64,000 nucleotides of DNA from Allodiplogaster sudhausi (Eukaryota > Nematoda > Chromadorea > Rhabditida > Diplogasteridae): positions 1-64,000 of the forward strand of contig CALZFC010000293.1 in assembly GCA_945643635.1 (NCBI GenBank), read 5' to 3'. This document shows positions 45,001-53,519 of the stretch, in pieces (within the stretch, counting starts at the first letter, position 1; the number at the start of each line of letters is the position of its first letter). The notes under the pieces were generated by a model that searched no databases, had not been told where the DNA came from, and saw only the letters and a program-made list of their open reading frames with translations. The translations under genes were made by a program, and so were the position numbers.

Positions 45001-48000
45001 TCGGATTCAAAAAATTTTCGACATACTCTTCAAGCTGTTCACGGACCATAATCTCCAAGAAAACTTGCGCTTTCTTATTTTGGCTTTCGGATTCATCATC
45101 AAGGGACCCTGAAGACTATCCTAGCTTAGTTTGAAGTCAATCGGATTCAAAAAAATTTTCGACATGGTCTTCAACCTAGTTCACAACAATAATCTCCAAG
45201 CAAACTTGCGCTTTCTTATTTTGGTTTTCGGATTCATCATCAAGGGACCCTGAAGACTATCCTTGCTTAGTTTGAAGTCAATCGGAATCAAAAACATTTT
45301 CGACATGGTCTTCAACCTAGTTCACAACAATAATCCCCAAGCAAACTTGCGCTTTCTTATTTTGGCTTTCGTATTCATCATCAAGGGACCCTGAAGACTA
45401 TTATTGCTTAGTTTGAAGTCAATCGGATTCAAAAAAATTTTCGACATGGTCTTCAACCTAGTTCACGGACCATAATCTCCAAGCAAACTTGCTCTTTCTT
45501 ATTTTGGCTTTCGGATTCATCATCAAGGGTCCCTGAAGACTATCCTTGCTTAGTTTGAAGTCAATCGAATTCAAAAAAATTTCGACATGCTCTTTAAGCT
45601 TGTTCACGGACCATAATCTCCAAGCAAACTTGCGCTTTCTTATTTTGGCTTTAGGATTCATCATCAAGGGCCCTGAAGACTATCCTAGCTTAGTTTGAAG
45701 TCAATCGGATTCAAAAAAATTTCTACATACTCTTCAAGCTTGTTCACGGACCATAATCTCCAAGCAAACTTGCGCTTTCTTATTTTGGCTTTCGGATTCA
45801 TCATCAAGGGATCCAGAAGACTATAATTGCTTAGTTTGAAGTCAATCGGATTCAAAAACATTTTCGACATGGTCTTCAACCTAGTTCACAACAATAATCT
45901 CCAAGCAAACTTGCGCTTTCTTATTTTGGCTTTCGGATTCATCATCAAGGGACCCTGAAGACTATCCTTGCTTAGTTTGAAGTCAATTGGATTCACAAAC
46001 ATTTTCGACATGGTCTTCAACCTAGTTCACAACCATAATCTCCAAGCAAACTTGCGCTTTCTTATTTTGGCTTTCGGATTCATCATCAAGGGACCCTGAA
46101 GACTATCCTTGCTTAGTTTGAAGTCAATCGAATTCAAAAATTTTTTCGACATGGTCATCAAGCAAGTTCACGGACCATAATCTCCAAGCAAACTTGCGCT
46201 TTCTTATTTTGGCTTTCGGATTCATCATCAAGGGACCCTGAAGACTATCCTTGCTTAGTTTGAAGTCAATCGAATTCAAAAAAATTTCGACATGCTCTTT
46301 AAGCTTGTTCACGGACCATAATCTCCAAGCAAACTTGCGCTTTCTTATTTTGGCTTTAGGATTCATCATCAAGGGGCCCTGAAGACTATCCTAGCTTAGT
46401 TTGAAGTCAATCGGATTCAAAAAAAATTTCTACATACTCTTCAAGCTTGTTCACGGACCATAATCTCCAAGCAAACTTGCGCTTTCTTATTTTGGCTTTC
46501 GGATTCATCATCAAGGGATCCAGAAGACTATAATTGCTTAGTTTGAAGTCAATCGGATTCAAAAACATTTTCGACATGGTCTTCAACCTAGTTCACAACA
46601 ATAATCTCCAAGCAAACTTGCGCTTTCTTATTTTGGCTTTCGGATTCATTATCAAGGGACCCTGAAGACTATCCTTGCTTAGTTTGAAGTCAATTGGATT
46701 CACAAACATTTTCGACATGGTCTTCAACCTAGTTCACAACCATAATCTCCAAGCAAACTTGCGCTTTCTTATTTTGGCTTTCGGATTCATCATTAAGGGA
46801 CCCTGAAGACTATCCTTGCTTAGTTTGAAGTCAATCGAATTCAAAAAAATTTCGACATGCTCTTTAAGCTTGTTCACGGACCATAATCTCCAAGCAAACT
46901 TGCGCTTTCTTATTTTGGCTTTAGGATTCATCATCAAGGGACCCTGAAGACTATCCTAGCTTAGTTTGAAGTCAATCGGATTCAAAAAAAATTTCTACAT
47001 ACTCTTCAAGCTTGTTCACGGACCATAATCTCCAAGCAAACTTGCGCTTTCTTATTTTGGCTTTCGGATTCATCATCAAGGGATCCAGAAGACTATAATT
47101 GCTTAGTTTGAAGTCAATCGGATTCAAAAAATTTTCGACATGGTCTTCAACCTAGTTCACAACAATAATCTCCAAGCAAACTTGCGCTTTCTTATTTTGG
47201 CTTTCGGATTCATTATCAAGGGACCCTGAAGACTATCCTTGCTTAGTTTGAAGTCAATTGGATTCACAAACATTTTCGACATGGTCTTCAACCTAGTTCA
47301 CAACCATAATCTCCAAGCAAACTTGCGCTTTCTTATTTTGGCTTTCGGATTCATCATTAAGGGACCCTGAAGACTATCCTTGCTTAGTTTGAAGTCAATC
47401 GAATTCAAAAATTTTTCGGCATGGTCATCAAGCAAGTTCACGGACCATAATCTCCAAGCAAACTTGCGCTTTCTTATTTTGGCTTTCGGATTCATCATCA
47501 AGGGACCCTGAAGACTATCCTAGCTTAGTTGAAGTCAATCGGATTCAAAAAAATTTTCGACATACTCTTCAAGCTTGTTCACGGACCATAATCTCCAAGC
47601 AAACTTGCGCTTTCTTATTTTGGCTTTCGGATTCATCATCAAGGGACCCAGAAGACTATAATTGCTTAGTTTGAAGTCAATCGGATTCAAAAAAATTTTC
47701 GACATGGTTATCAAGCAAGTTCACGGACCATAATCTCCAAGCAAACTTGCGCTTTCTTATTTTGGCTTTCGGATTCATCATCAAGGGACCCTGAAGACTA
47801 TCCTAGCTTAGTTTGAAGTCAATCGGATTCAAAAACATTTTCGACATGGTCTTCAAGCTAGTTCACGGACCATAATCTCCAAGCAAACTTGCGCTTTCTT
47901 ATTTTGGCTTTCGGATTCATCATCAAGGGACCCAGAAGACTATAATTGCTTAGTTTGAAGTCAATTGGATTCAAAAAAATTTTACATACTCTTCAAGCTA

Positions 48001-50026
48001 GTTCACGGAGTATAATCTCCAAGCAAACTTGCGCTTTCTTATTTTGGTTTTCGGATTCATCATCAAGGGACCCTGAAGACTATCCTTGCTTAGTTTGAAG
48101 TCAATTGGATTCACAAACATTTTCGACATGGTCTTCAAGCTAGTTCACAACCATAATCTCCAAGCAAACTTGCGCTTTCTTATTTTGGCTTTCGGATTCA
48201 TCATTAAGGGACCCTGAAGACTATCCTTGCTTAGTTTGAAGTCAATCGAATTCAAAAATTTTTTCGACATGGTCATCAAGCAAGTTCACGGACCATAATC
48301 TCCAAGCAAACTTGCGCTTTCTTATTTTGGCTTTCGGATTCATCATCAAGGGACCCTGAAGACTATCCTAGCTTAGTTGAAGTCAATCGGATTCAAAAAA
48401 ATTTTCGACATACTCTTCAAGCTTGTTCACGGACCATAATCTCCAAGCAAACTTGCGCTTTCTTATTTTGGCTTTCGGATTCATCATCAAGGGACCCAGA
48501 AGACTATAATTGCTTAGTTTGAAGTCAATCGGATTCAAACAAATTTTCGACATGGTTATCAAGCAAGTTCACGGACCATAATCTCCAAGCAAACTTGCGC
48601 TTTCTTATTTTGGCTTTCGGATTCATCATCAAGGGACCCTGAAGACTATCCTAGCTTAGTTTGAAGTCAATCGGATTCAAAAACATTTTCGACATGGTCT
48701 TCAAGCTAGTTCACGGACCATAATCTCCAAGCAAACTTGCGCTTTCTTATTTTGGCTTTCGGATTCATCATCAAGGGACCCAGAAGACTATAATTGCTTA
48801 GTTTGAAGTCAATCGGATTCAAAAAAATTTCGACATACTCTTCAAGCTGTTCACGGACCATAATCTCCAAGAAAACTTGCGCTTTCTTATTTTGGCTTTC
48901 GGATTCATCATCAAGGGACCCTGAAGACTATCCTAGCTTAGTTTGAAGTCAATCGGATTCAAAAAAATTTTCGACATGGTCTTCAACCTAGTTCACAACA
49001 TAATCTCCAAGCAAACTTGCGCTTTCTTATTTTGGTTTTCGGATTCATCATCAAGGGACCCTGAAGACTATCCTTGCTTAGTTTGAAGTCAATCGGAATC
49101 AAAAACATTTTCGACATGGTCTTCAACCTAGTTCACAACAATAATCTCCAAGCAAACTTGCGCTTTCTTATTTTGGCTTTCGTATTCATCATCAAGGGAC
49201 CCTGAAGACTATCCTTGCTTAGTTTGAAGTCAATCGGATTCAAAAAAATTTTCGACATGATCTTCAACCTAGTTCACGGACCATAATCTCCAAGCAAACT
49301 TGCGCTTTCTTATTTTGGCTTTCGGATTCATCATCAAGGGACCCTGAAGACTATCCTTGCTTAGTTTGAAGTCAATCGGATTCAAAAAAAATTTCGACAT
49401 GGTCTTCAAGCTAGTTCACGGACCATAATCTCCAAGCAAACTTGCGCTTTCTTATTTTGGCTTTCGGATTCATCATCAAGGACCCTGAAGACTATCCTAG
49501 CTTAGTTTGAAGTCAATCGGATTCAAAAAAAATTTCTACATGGTCTTCAAGCTAGTTCACGGAGTATAATCTCCAAGCAAACTTGCGCTTTCTTATTTTG
49601 GCTTTCGGATTCATCATCAAGGGACCCTGAAGACTATCCTTGCTTAGTTTGAAGTCAATCGGATTCAAAAAAATTTTCCACATGGTCTTCAAGCTAGTTC
49701 ACGGACCATAATCTCCAAGCAAACTTGCGCTTTCATATTTTGGCTTTCGGATTCATCATCAAGGGTCCCTGAAGACTATCCTTGCTTAGTTTGAAGTCAA
49801 TCGAATTCAAAAAAATTTCGACATGCTCTTTAAGCTTGTTCACGGACCATAATCTCTAAGCAAACTTGCGCTTTCTTATTTTGGTTTTCGGATTCATCAT
49901 CAAGGGACCCTGAAGACTATCCTTGCTTAGTTTGAAGTTAATCGGATTCAAAAAAAATTCGACATGGTCTTCAAGCTAGTTCACGGACCATAATCTCCAA
50001 GCAAACTTGCGCTTTCTTATTTTGGC
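1..50026. repeat. Satellite DNA array, 141-142 bp monomer, about 355 tandem copies
   Basis: The same unit repeats head to tail without interruption. Successive CCCTGAAGACTAT starts are 139-142 bp apart. Landmarks in order within a monomer are CCCTGAAGACTATCCTTGC, TTAGTTTGAAGTCAATCGG, a run of 4-8 A then 3-6 T, CGACATGGTCTTCAAGC, TAGTTCACGGACCATAAT, CTCCAAGCAAACTTGCGC and GGCTTTCGGATTCATCATC. TCGGATTCA occurs twice per unit. Most differences are one-base indels in the A/T run and swaps in the block after TAGTTCAC (GGACC, AACA, AACC, ACAACA, GGAGT or CTAACC). The monomer is close to nucleosome length. I found no gene or transposon in this interval. The array runs off the left edge, so its true length is unknown. 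A centromeric or heterochromatic role is possible but not shown. Confidence 0.98.
33700..50026. repeat. Higher-order repeat domain inside the satellite array
   Basis: In this third of the array distinguishable monomer subtypes recur in the same order. A marker monomer with TTCACTAACCATAAT appears near 33,741, 35,721, 37,277, 38,270 and 40,667. A second marker combination recurs at 39,955, 41,933, 43,483 and 45,458, and a third at 40,183, 42,161, 44,559 and 45,685. The spacings (1,980, 1,556, 1,978, 1,550, 1,975, 2,398 and 1,126 bp) are whole multiples of about 141.4 bp: 14, 11, 14, 11, 14, 17 and 8 monomers. This is the signature of higher-order amplification by unequal exchange, with blocks that gained or lost whole monomers. 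Left of about 28 kb I see no such long-range order. Confidence 0.88.
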
Positions 50027-50692
50027 TTTTTTCAATGATGAGGAGTGAATATACAGAGGAGATTGGGATTAAAAAATTTTTACTTGTGTATAAGGGCATT
50101 CCGTGTTGGATGGTGTTCAATTCGCCCTTGCTTGCGAATCCACTATCAACCTATTCAGTGGGGCCTACCCCAAAAAGTCGAGGAAAAAAATTTCCCCGAA
50201 AATCACCACAGGGGGGTAATTTGGTGCGAGGATTGCGAATATCTAGTTTATTTTTAATTCTGAAGTCATTTAAAAAAAAGTTACGGTAAGTAGGTATGCG
50301 GTATAAATTCCAAAAAAGAAGTACGGCGTAAACAACAAGAAGTATGTAGACTATCTGTCCGAGTTCCTGTTGAGGAAACAGTTCGGAAAACAGAAAGGAG
50401 TCTTCTTCCACAAAAGGAGATCAAAACAAATTTCTATATTTTTTTTAATGACTTCAGAATTAAAAATAAACTAGATATTCGCAATCCTCGCACCAAATTA
50501 CCCCCTCTGGTGATTTTCGGGGAAAGTTTTTTCCTCGACTTTTTTGGGGTAGGCCCCACCGAATAGGTTGATAGTGGATTCGCAAGCAAGGGCGAATTGA
50601 ACACCATCCAACACGGAATGCCCTTATACACAAGTAAAAAATTTTTTAACACCAATTTAAAGTGTATATGCACTCTCCTCTCATTGAAAAAA
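50027..50692. mobile_element. Foldback-type element: two ~250 bp inverted arms around a ~160 bp spacer
   Basis: The sequence from about 50,027 to 50,278 reappears as its reverse complement from about 50,440 to 50,692, with an estimated 90% identity by eye. The outer ends are TTTTTTCAATGA and its complement TCATTGAAAAAA. Shared internal landmarks include ACTTGTGTATAAGGGCATTC, GGATGGTGTTCAATTCGCCC and GCGAGGATTGCGAATATC. The ~160 bp centre is not repeated. No transposase-like protein is present, so it would be non-autonomous. Open frames across each arm give the same peptide only because the arms are copies. No convincing target-site duplication is visible. It interrupts the satellite after GGCTTT of a monomer. 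It could also be a recombination-derived palindrome instead of a transposon. Confidence 0.75.
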
Positions 50693-50748
50693 TTTTCTCT
50701 TTATGTACTTCTTCAAATTTGAACTTGCAAAACTGCAGCAAAATATTT

Positions 50749-50821
50749 GAACCGAATGGGGTTCGAACCTGCGACGCTCAAAACTGCAGGCGAGCGCGCA
50801 TCCCACTGCGCCGCGCAGGCC
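50749..50821 (-). pseudogene. tRNA-like sequence, degenerate tRNA or head of a tRNA-derived SINE
   Basis: Read on the reverse strand, this 73 nt stretch has both internal RNA polymerase III promoter boxes: an A-box-like GGCGCAGTGGGATGCGC and a near-perfect B box, GGTTCGAACCC, at tRNA spacing. The cloverleaf does not close. The acceptor ends pair poorly, the T stem has mismatches, and the only good anticodon-region stem (CGCTC with GAGCG) encloses a 12 nt loop instead of 7. The anticodon position could be read as GCA or TGC, so no amino acid is assigned. It lies between the foldback element and the last satellite block. A functional tRNA with an insertion is less likely than a pseudogene or a SINE head. 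Confidence 0.45.
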
Positions 50822-51010
50822 ATGTTTAATTGCTTAAGTGACACATTGACAATGGCAAGGTCACTAAATCCGCGATTTTATGCAAAATTTAAAAATCAAT
50901 ATAAAATCGCCAGAGGCCATTAAGGAAAAAGTAAAAATGGTTATCATCATTTCTCGACTTGGACTATCGATCTGGATAGGTGAGATCAAAATTCTCCAAC
51001 TTATCTTCAG
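50822..51010. other. Unique AT-rich spacer
   Basis: This is non-repetitive sequence between the tRNA-like element and the point where satellite resumes. I see no open frame, splice signals or inverted repeat worth naming. Together with the foldback element and the tRNA-like sequence it forms a ~985 bp island inside the satellite. Confidence 0.6.
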
Positions 51011-51868
51011 ACGGTTCCCTTGTTAGTTTGAAGTCAATCGGATTCAAAAAAATTTTCGACATGGTCTTCAACCTAGTTCACAACAATAATCTCCAAGCAA
51101 ACTTGCGCTTTCTTATTTTGGCTTTCGGATTCATCATCAAGGGACCCTGAAGACTATTATTGCTTAGTTTGAAGTCAATCGGATTCAAAAAAATTTTCGA
51201 CATGGTCTTCAACCTAGTTCACGGACCATAATCTCCAAGCAAACTTGCTCTTTCTTATTTTGGCTTTCGGATTCATCATCAAGGGTCCCTGAAGACTATC
51301 CTTGCTTAGTTTGAAGTCAATCGAATTCAAAAAAATTTCGACATGCTCTTTAAGCTTGTTCACGGACCATAATCTCCAAGCAAACTTGCGCTTTCTTATT
51401 TTGGCTTTAGGATTCATCATCAAGGGGCCCTGAAGACTATCCTAGCTTAGTTTGAAGTCAATCGGATTCAAAAAAAATTTCTACATACTCTTCAAGCTTG
51501 TTCACGGACCATAATCTCCAAGCAAACTTGCGCTTTCTTATTTTGGCTTTCGGATTCATCATCAAGGGACCCAGAAGACTATAATTGCTTAGTTTGAAGT
51601 CAATCGGATTCAAAAACATTTTCGACATGGTCTTCAACCTAGTTCACAACAATAATCTCCAAGCAAACTTGCGCTTTCTTATTTTGGCTTTCGGATTCAT
51701 TATCAAGGGACCCTGAAGACTATCCTTGCTTAGTTTGAAGTCAATCGGATTCAAAAAAATTTTCCACAGGGTCTTCAAGCTAGTTCACGGACCATAATCT
51801 CCAAGCAAACTTGCGCTTTCTTATTTTCGCTTTCGGAATCATCATCAAGGGACCCAGAAGACTATCAT
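51011..51868. repeat. Distal satellite block, about six monomers, ending the array
   Basis: The same 141-142 bp monomer resumes after a degraded start (CCCTTGTTAGTTTGAAG) and stops within GACCCAGAAGACTATCA. The subtype order matches higher-order repeat copies further left: the segment 51,214-51,423 has the same subtype combination as 43,483-43,692 and 45,458-45,667. The block is therefore a displaced piece of the higher-order array and not an independent older edge. The next 18 bp lead straight to the stop codon of a reverse-strand exon. Confidence 0.95.
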
Positions 51869-51885
51869 CCTTCCGCCTTTTAAGA

Positions 51886-52030
51886 TTACTTTGTGTTGCT
51901 CTTGAATTCCTCAGCGAGTCGTCCTACCGCAGCTTGAAGAAGATCTTGATGCCGATCGACTCCTTCCTCGTCGCAGCGTTCAGGAAGTCGTTGATCTTGC
52001 AGGAATATTAAGAGAGCGGAGGGCGAGAAG
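51886..52030 (-). CDS. Terminal coding exon of an unrecognised gene, at the satellite edge
   Basis: On the reverse strand a strong intron end (TTTCTTTCACTTTCAG) at about 52,031-52,046 is followed by a frame that stays open for 48 codons to TAA at 51,886-51,888. It ends in a charged, helix-like tail (QAAVGRLAEEFKSNTK). Entry phase is 2: one base completes a codon begun upstream. A second frame, from a later CAAG at about 51,985, reads 23 codons (INDFLNAATRKE...FFKLR, then TAG) with even stronger G/C in third codon positions, so the true frame is not settled. No upstream exon was identified. The 3' UTR must lie in or beyond the satellite, whose reverse strand carries an AATAAG near-poly(A) signal in each monomer. 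It could be a stranded pseudogene exon. Confidence 0.45.
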
Positions 52031-53091
52031 CTGAAAGTGAAAGAAAATCAATAATTTAACCGAGTGAAAAGAATAAATCAAAAGTCGACAAGTCAAGACG
52101 TAATTTCCCGTAATTTATTGATCTTTTTCATAATCATTCACGCCTCCGTGGACAAATACTAACCATAAGGTATGCTCTAATTGTCAAATCGATTGGAATT
52201 CAATCAGAAACTTTTTCTATTGCTTCAATCCTCATTTTAAACAATTCTGGCAGGTAGTCTTTACAGATTTATCAGCTGCTTTTTTTTGCCAAGAAGGCCC
52301 ACTCCTCCTCGAGAGGCTGTGACAAATTTTTCGACCATTTTCTGTGCCATGATTTTTTTAGACTTGTAAAATTTTGCCTCGACACATTTGACTCGTATCT
52401 TCTTTGGTTAGGCTGTTTTTGCCATTTTAGACAGCTGTTGATTTTGGCATGATAAAAAATGATGAATAAACCTTGGTGACATTCTTGACAATCGTATAAA
52501 TTGCCATGGCATAATAGTTGGGTTTGAAAACTGGCAAATTTGCTTGCCAAAAATAACAGCAAAACTGAAAAATGCAGAGAAAAACCAAACTTTTTAATTC
52601 ACACTGTTCACACTATATGTATGTATATACGAACAGGAATAATGCTGGGATAGAAGACGATGCAACTTCGGATGAAGACAATTCATAATCTATCATTTAA
52701 CCATTATAATAAAGATATTTTCCAAACATAAACAAACGATTCAACAATACTTGTACAACAAATGGGACTTGTATGGGCTGGCAGCCAAACAAGTCCGGTA
52801 ATCTGTGTGCGAGCCGATTCAGATTGTGAACCGTTGGAAACTGAGAGAGCGAGAGAGAAAAGAGAGAGAGAAGATAGAGAGAAGATAGAGAGAGAGAAAG
52901 AGAGACAACGAAAAAACTGATGCGAGGAACAGCAACGAGAGGAAAAATTGCCAAAAACTGATTGAAGCAGTATTTGTCAGTCTTTCTTTCTTCGCTTGTC
53001 GTTCATGTTTGTGACTCCAACGTTCTATCATTCCTGAATTATAAGGCGATTAGTATGAGTTTAAACTGGATAACTACATTTTCGAACGAAT
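52031..53091. other. AT-rich interval without a supported gene
   Basis: This interval holds a GA-rich microsatellite (listed separately), a small TATGTATGTATATA tract near 52,618 and scattered short frames. A reverse-strand frame over roughly 52,265-52,420 is open and lysine-rich (it includes KFVTASRGGVGLLGKKKQL), but a TAA interrupts it soon after its possible ATG and there is no splice signal to rescue it. I do not call a gene here. Confidence 0.4.
52842..52905. repeat. GA-rich microsatellite
   Basis: This is about 64 bp of nearly pure GAGA with a few GATA interruptions. Similar short purine tracts occur near 61,650 and, on the opposite strand, at 62,560-62,690 upstream of the reverse-strand gene. 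Confidence 0.9.
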
Positions 53092-53232
53092 ATGAGTTGC
53101 ATCGAGAGAGCCAGACTTGAGTCAAAGCTGGCAGCAGTCGCCCAGCACACAGTTGGCCAAACGGAGAAAACAATTTGCATATCCGTGTTCGAGCTTCTCT
53201 TTTTCTTTTTGACATCGGTTTCTCTCTTCTGA
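53092..53232 (+). CDS. Possible 46-residue ORF with a hydrophobic C-terminus
   Basis: An ATG-to-TGA frame gives a charged, helix-like start (MSCIERARLESKLAAVAQH) and a strongly hydrophobic end (ICISVFELLFFFLTSVSLF), resembling a tail-anchored micropeptide. Support is weak. The pyrimidine-rich part may instead be the tract of an intron end, and no homologue comes to mind. It overlaps a longer antisense frame that looks like noise. Confidence 0.2.
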   Translation: MSCIERARLESKLAAVAQHTVGQTEKTICISVFELLFFFLTSVSLF

Positions 53233-53234
53233 AC

Positions 53235-53363
53235 ATGCTCTCACATCAGTCAATGATTATTCTAATAGCTCATGCTCACCTTTGTCTTCTGCCATTGCTC
53301 TGCTCAGTAGGCTGTATATCAAATGAGGTGCATTCGAACGGAATCCATACAAAAGTACGATAA
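53235..53363 (+). CDS. Possible short secreted peptide or signal-peptide exon
   Basis: The frame begins MLSHQSMIILIAHAHLCLLP, continues LLCSVGCISNE and stops after 42 codons at TAA. The hydrophobic core followed by small residues is signal-peptide-like. A weak donor (GAG then GTGCAT, near 53,328) could end it as an exon. It lies about 150 bp upstream of the better supported TSR signal exon, on the same strand, and could be an alternative first exon or noise. No acceptor or promoter singles out this ATG. Confidence 0.25.
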   Translation: MLSHQSMIILIAHAHLCLLPLLCSVGCISNEVHSNGIHTKVR

Positions 53364-53480
53364 CCAATTACGTTCCATCAATTGCGGAGACTACTGCGGA
53401 ACAGCGCCTGGTTTGTCTGGACATTTTCATAACCAATTAGTCAGACTTTAGAACGAATGAAAGTAAAATAGTTAATTATA
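53364..53480. other. Short spacer upstream of the TSR gene
   Basis: This segment contains a cysteine-bearing frame (INCGDYCGTAPGLSG) with no start codon or splice site, so I do not call it. Confidence 0.3.
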
Positions 53481-53501
53481 TCTTTTTATTCGACAATTCA
53501 G
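53481..53501 (+). promoter_or_regulatory. Splice-acceptor-like site 18 nt before an ATG (candidate SL trans-splice site)
   Basis: A T-rich tract ending in ATTCAG lies 18 nt before the TSR gene start codon. No upstream coding exon is needed, because the signal peptide is complete from this ATG. In nematodes this arrangement usually marks spliced-leader addition. A cis-spliced 5' UTR exon would look the same. Confidence 0.5.
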
Positions 53502-53519
53502 ATCGCCTCGTGAATTGCG

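Noticed and set aside
33836..47501. Many 64-82 residue reverse-strand reading frames with repeated lysine/arginine-rich motifs
   Set aside because: They are the satellite monomer read in one frame and persist only where consecutive monomers are exactly 141 bp. Starts and ends follow monomer indels and not gene signals.
1..50026. CENP-B box in the satellite monomer
   Set aside because: I looked for the TTCG....A..CGGG pattern on both strands. The TTCG occurrences in the monomer are not followed by the required bases.
50035..50673. Matching ~80 residue frames on opposite strands that look like a duplicated gene
   Set aside because: They are the two arms of the inverted repeat read outward. 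The identity is explained by the foldback structure. No domain is visible and several overlapping frames are equally open.
51811..52011. 66 residue plus-strand frame starting in satellite
   Set aside because: It begins in satellite sequence and is antisense to an exon with a good reverse-strand acceptor.
52272..52562. 96 residue reverse-strand frame
   Set aside because: Codon use is AT-driven, unlike the exons nearby. A different frame over part of it looks more coding but is broken by a TAA, and there are no splice sites.
52697..53031. Serine/leucine-rich reverse-strand frames
   Set aside because: They are translations of the GA microsatellite complement.
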